Source: a virus. Taken from it: DNA of 28,531 bases. The notes beneath the pieces are model-generated. The model worked only from the letters and a program-made list of their open reading frames with translations, was not told the DNA's origin and searched no databases. Below, piece by piece: positions 28,504 to 28,531 of the stretch. The translations under genes were made by a program, and so were the position numbers. How positions within the stretch are numbered: position 1 is the first letter of the stretch; every line of letters starts with the position of its first letter. The stretch lies in IMG/VR virus record IMGVR_UViG_3300030101_000155, positions 1 to 28,531 of that record, one strand, 5' to 3'.

Positions 28504-28531
28504 TGAAGAAACACTATAAACCAAAAAATAC
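28431..28531. repeat. Terminal direct repeat, right copy
   Basis: It matches bases 1-101 with one difference (T at 28529 for C at 99). The last 29 bases (28503-28531) hold the start of the small basic gene whose full copy is at 73-195; the difference is synonymous there. Confidence 0.95.

Noticed and set aside
1-28531. tRNA genes, CRISPR arrays, integrase, transposase or toxin-antitoxin pairs
   Set aside because: No cloverleaf-like GC-rich segments, no regularly spaced repeats and no recombinase or transposase motifs were found on either strand by eye.

Overview
The window looks like one complete small tailed-phage genome of about 28.4 kb, opened at an arbitrary point. The first 101 bases recur at the end (28431-28531) with one mismatch, so the contig is circular, circularly permuted or terminally redundant. 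Every supported gene is on the + strand. The DNA is AT-rich. Structural proteins, A-rich leaders without Shine-Dalgarno sites, a TTG-N20-TATCTTTG promoter and a secreted protein with a type IX-secretion-like C-terminal tail all point to a host in Bacteroidetes, probably a marine flavobacterium. No integrase, repressor, tRNA or CRISPR array was seen, so a strictly lytic life style is likely. A tape-measure protein, tail tube and HK97 gp10-like protein suggest a siphovirus.

Layout. (1) 73-2011, lysis and accessory: a chain of tiny overlapping genes including a holin-like membrane protein, an M15 peptidase endolysin, a second holin-like protein, a calcineurin-like phosphoesterase and a 26-residue membrane peptide. 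(2) 2012-2211, control region: C-tract, inverted repeat, three 12-bp direct repeats and a Bacteroidetes-type promoter; a candidate origin and early promoter. (3) 2212-10132, early/middle operon of tightly overlapping genes: a possible cysteine-peptidase-like protein, a recombination-type protein, an SSB-like protein, a DnaA-domain-IV-like protein, a replication protein, Dam and C5-cytosine methyltransferases, NinG- and NinB-like proteins, a sigma-factor-like protein, a secreted protein and several small zinc-binding or unknown proteins. (4) 10178-28503, late module: small and large terminase, a frameshifted two-part gene, tail genes, tape measure, XkdF-like prohead protease, scaffold, major capsid, tail tube, adhesin-like proteins, a long portal fusion and a connector.

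The most interesting signals are these. A 14-bp near-palindrome, CTATTATATAATAG (at most one mismatch), occurs in five gaps of the late module only. One copy directly follows a good terminator, and the genome encodes a sigma-like protein, which suggests a dedicated late-promoter system. The large terminase has no ATG, GTG or TTG upstream of its Walker A motif. A T9 run forms a T-TTT-TTT slippery site that joins 11727 to the -1 frame. A phage protein combines a signal peptide with a type IX-like tail.

Functions were assigned by reading motifs and from memory of families; no database search was run.
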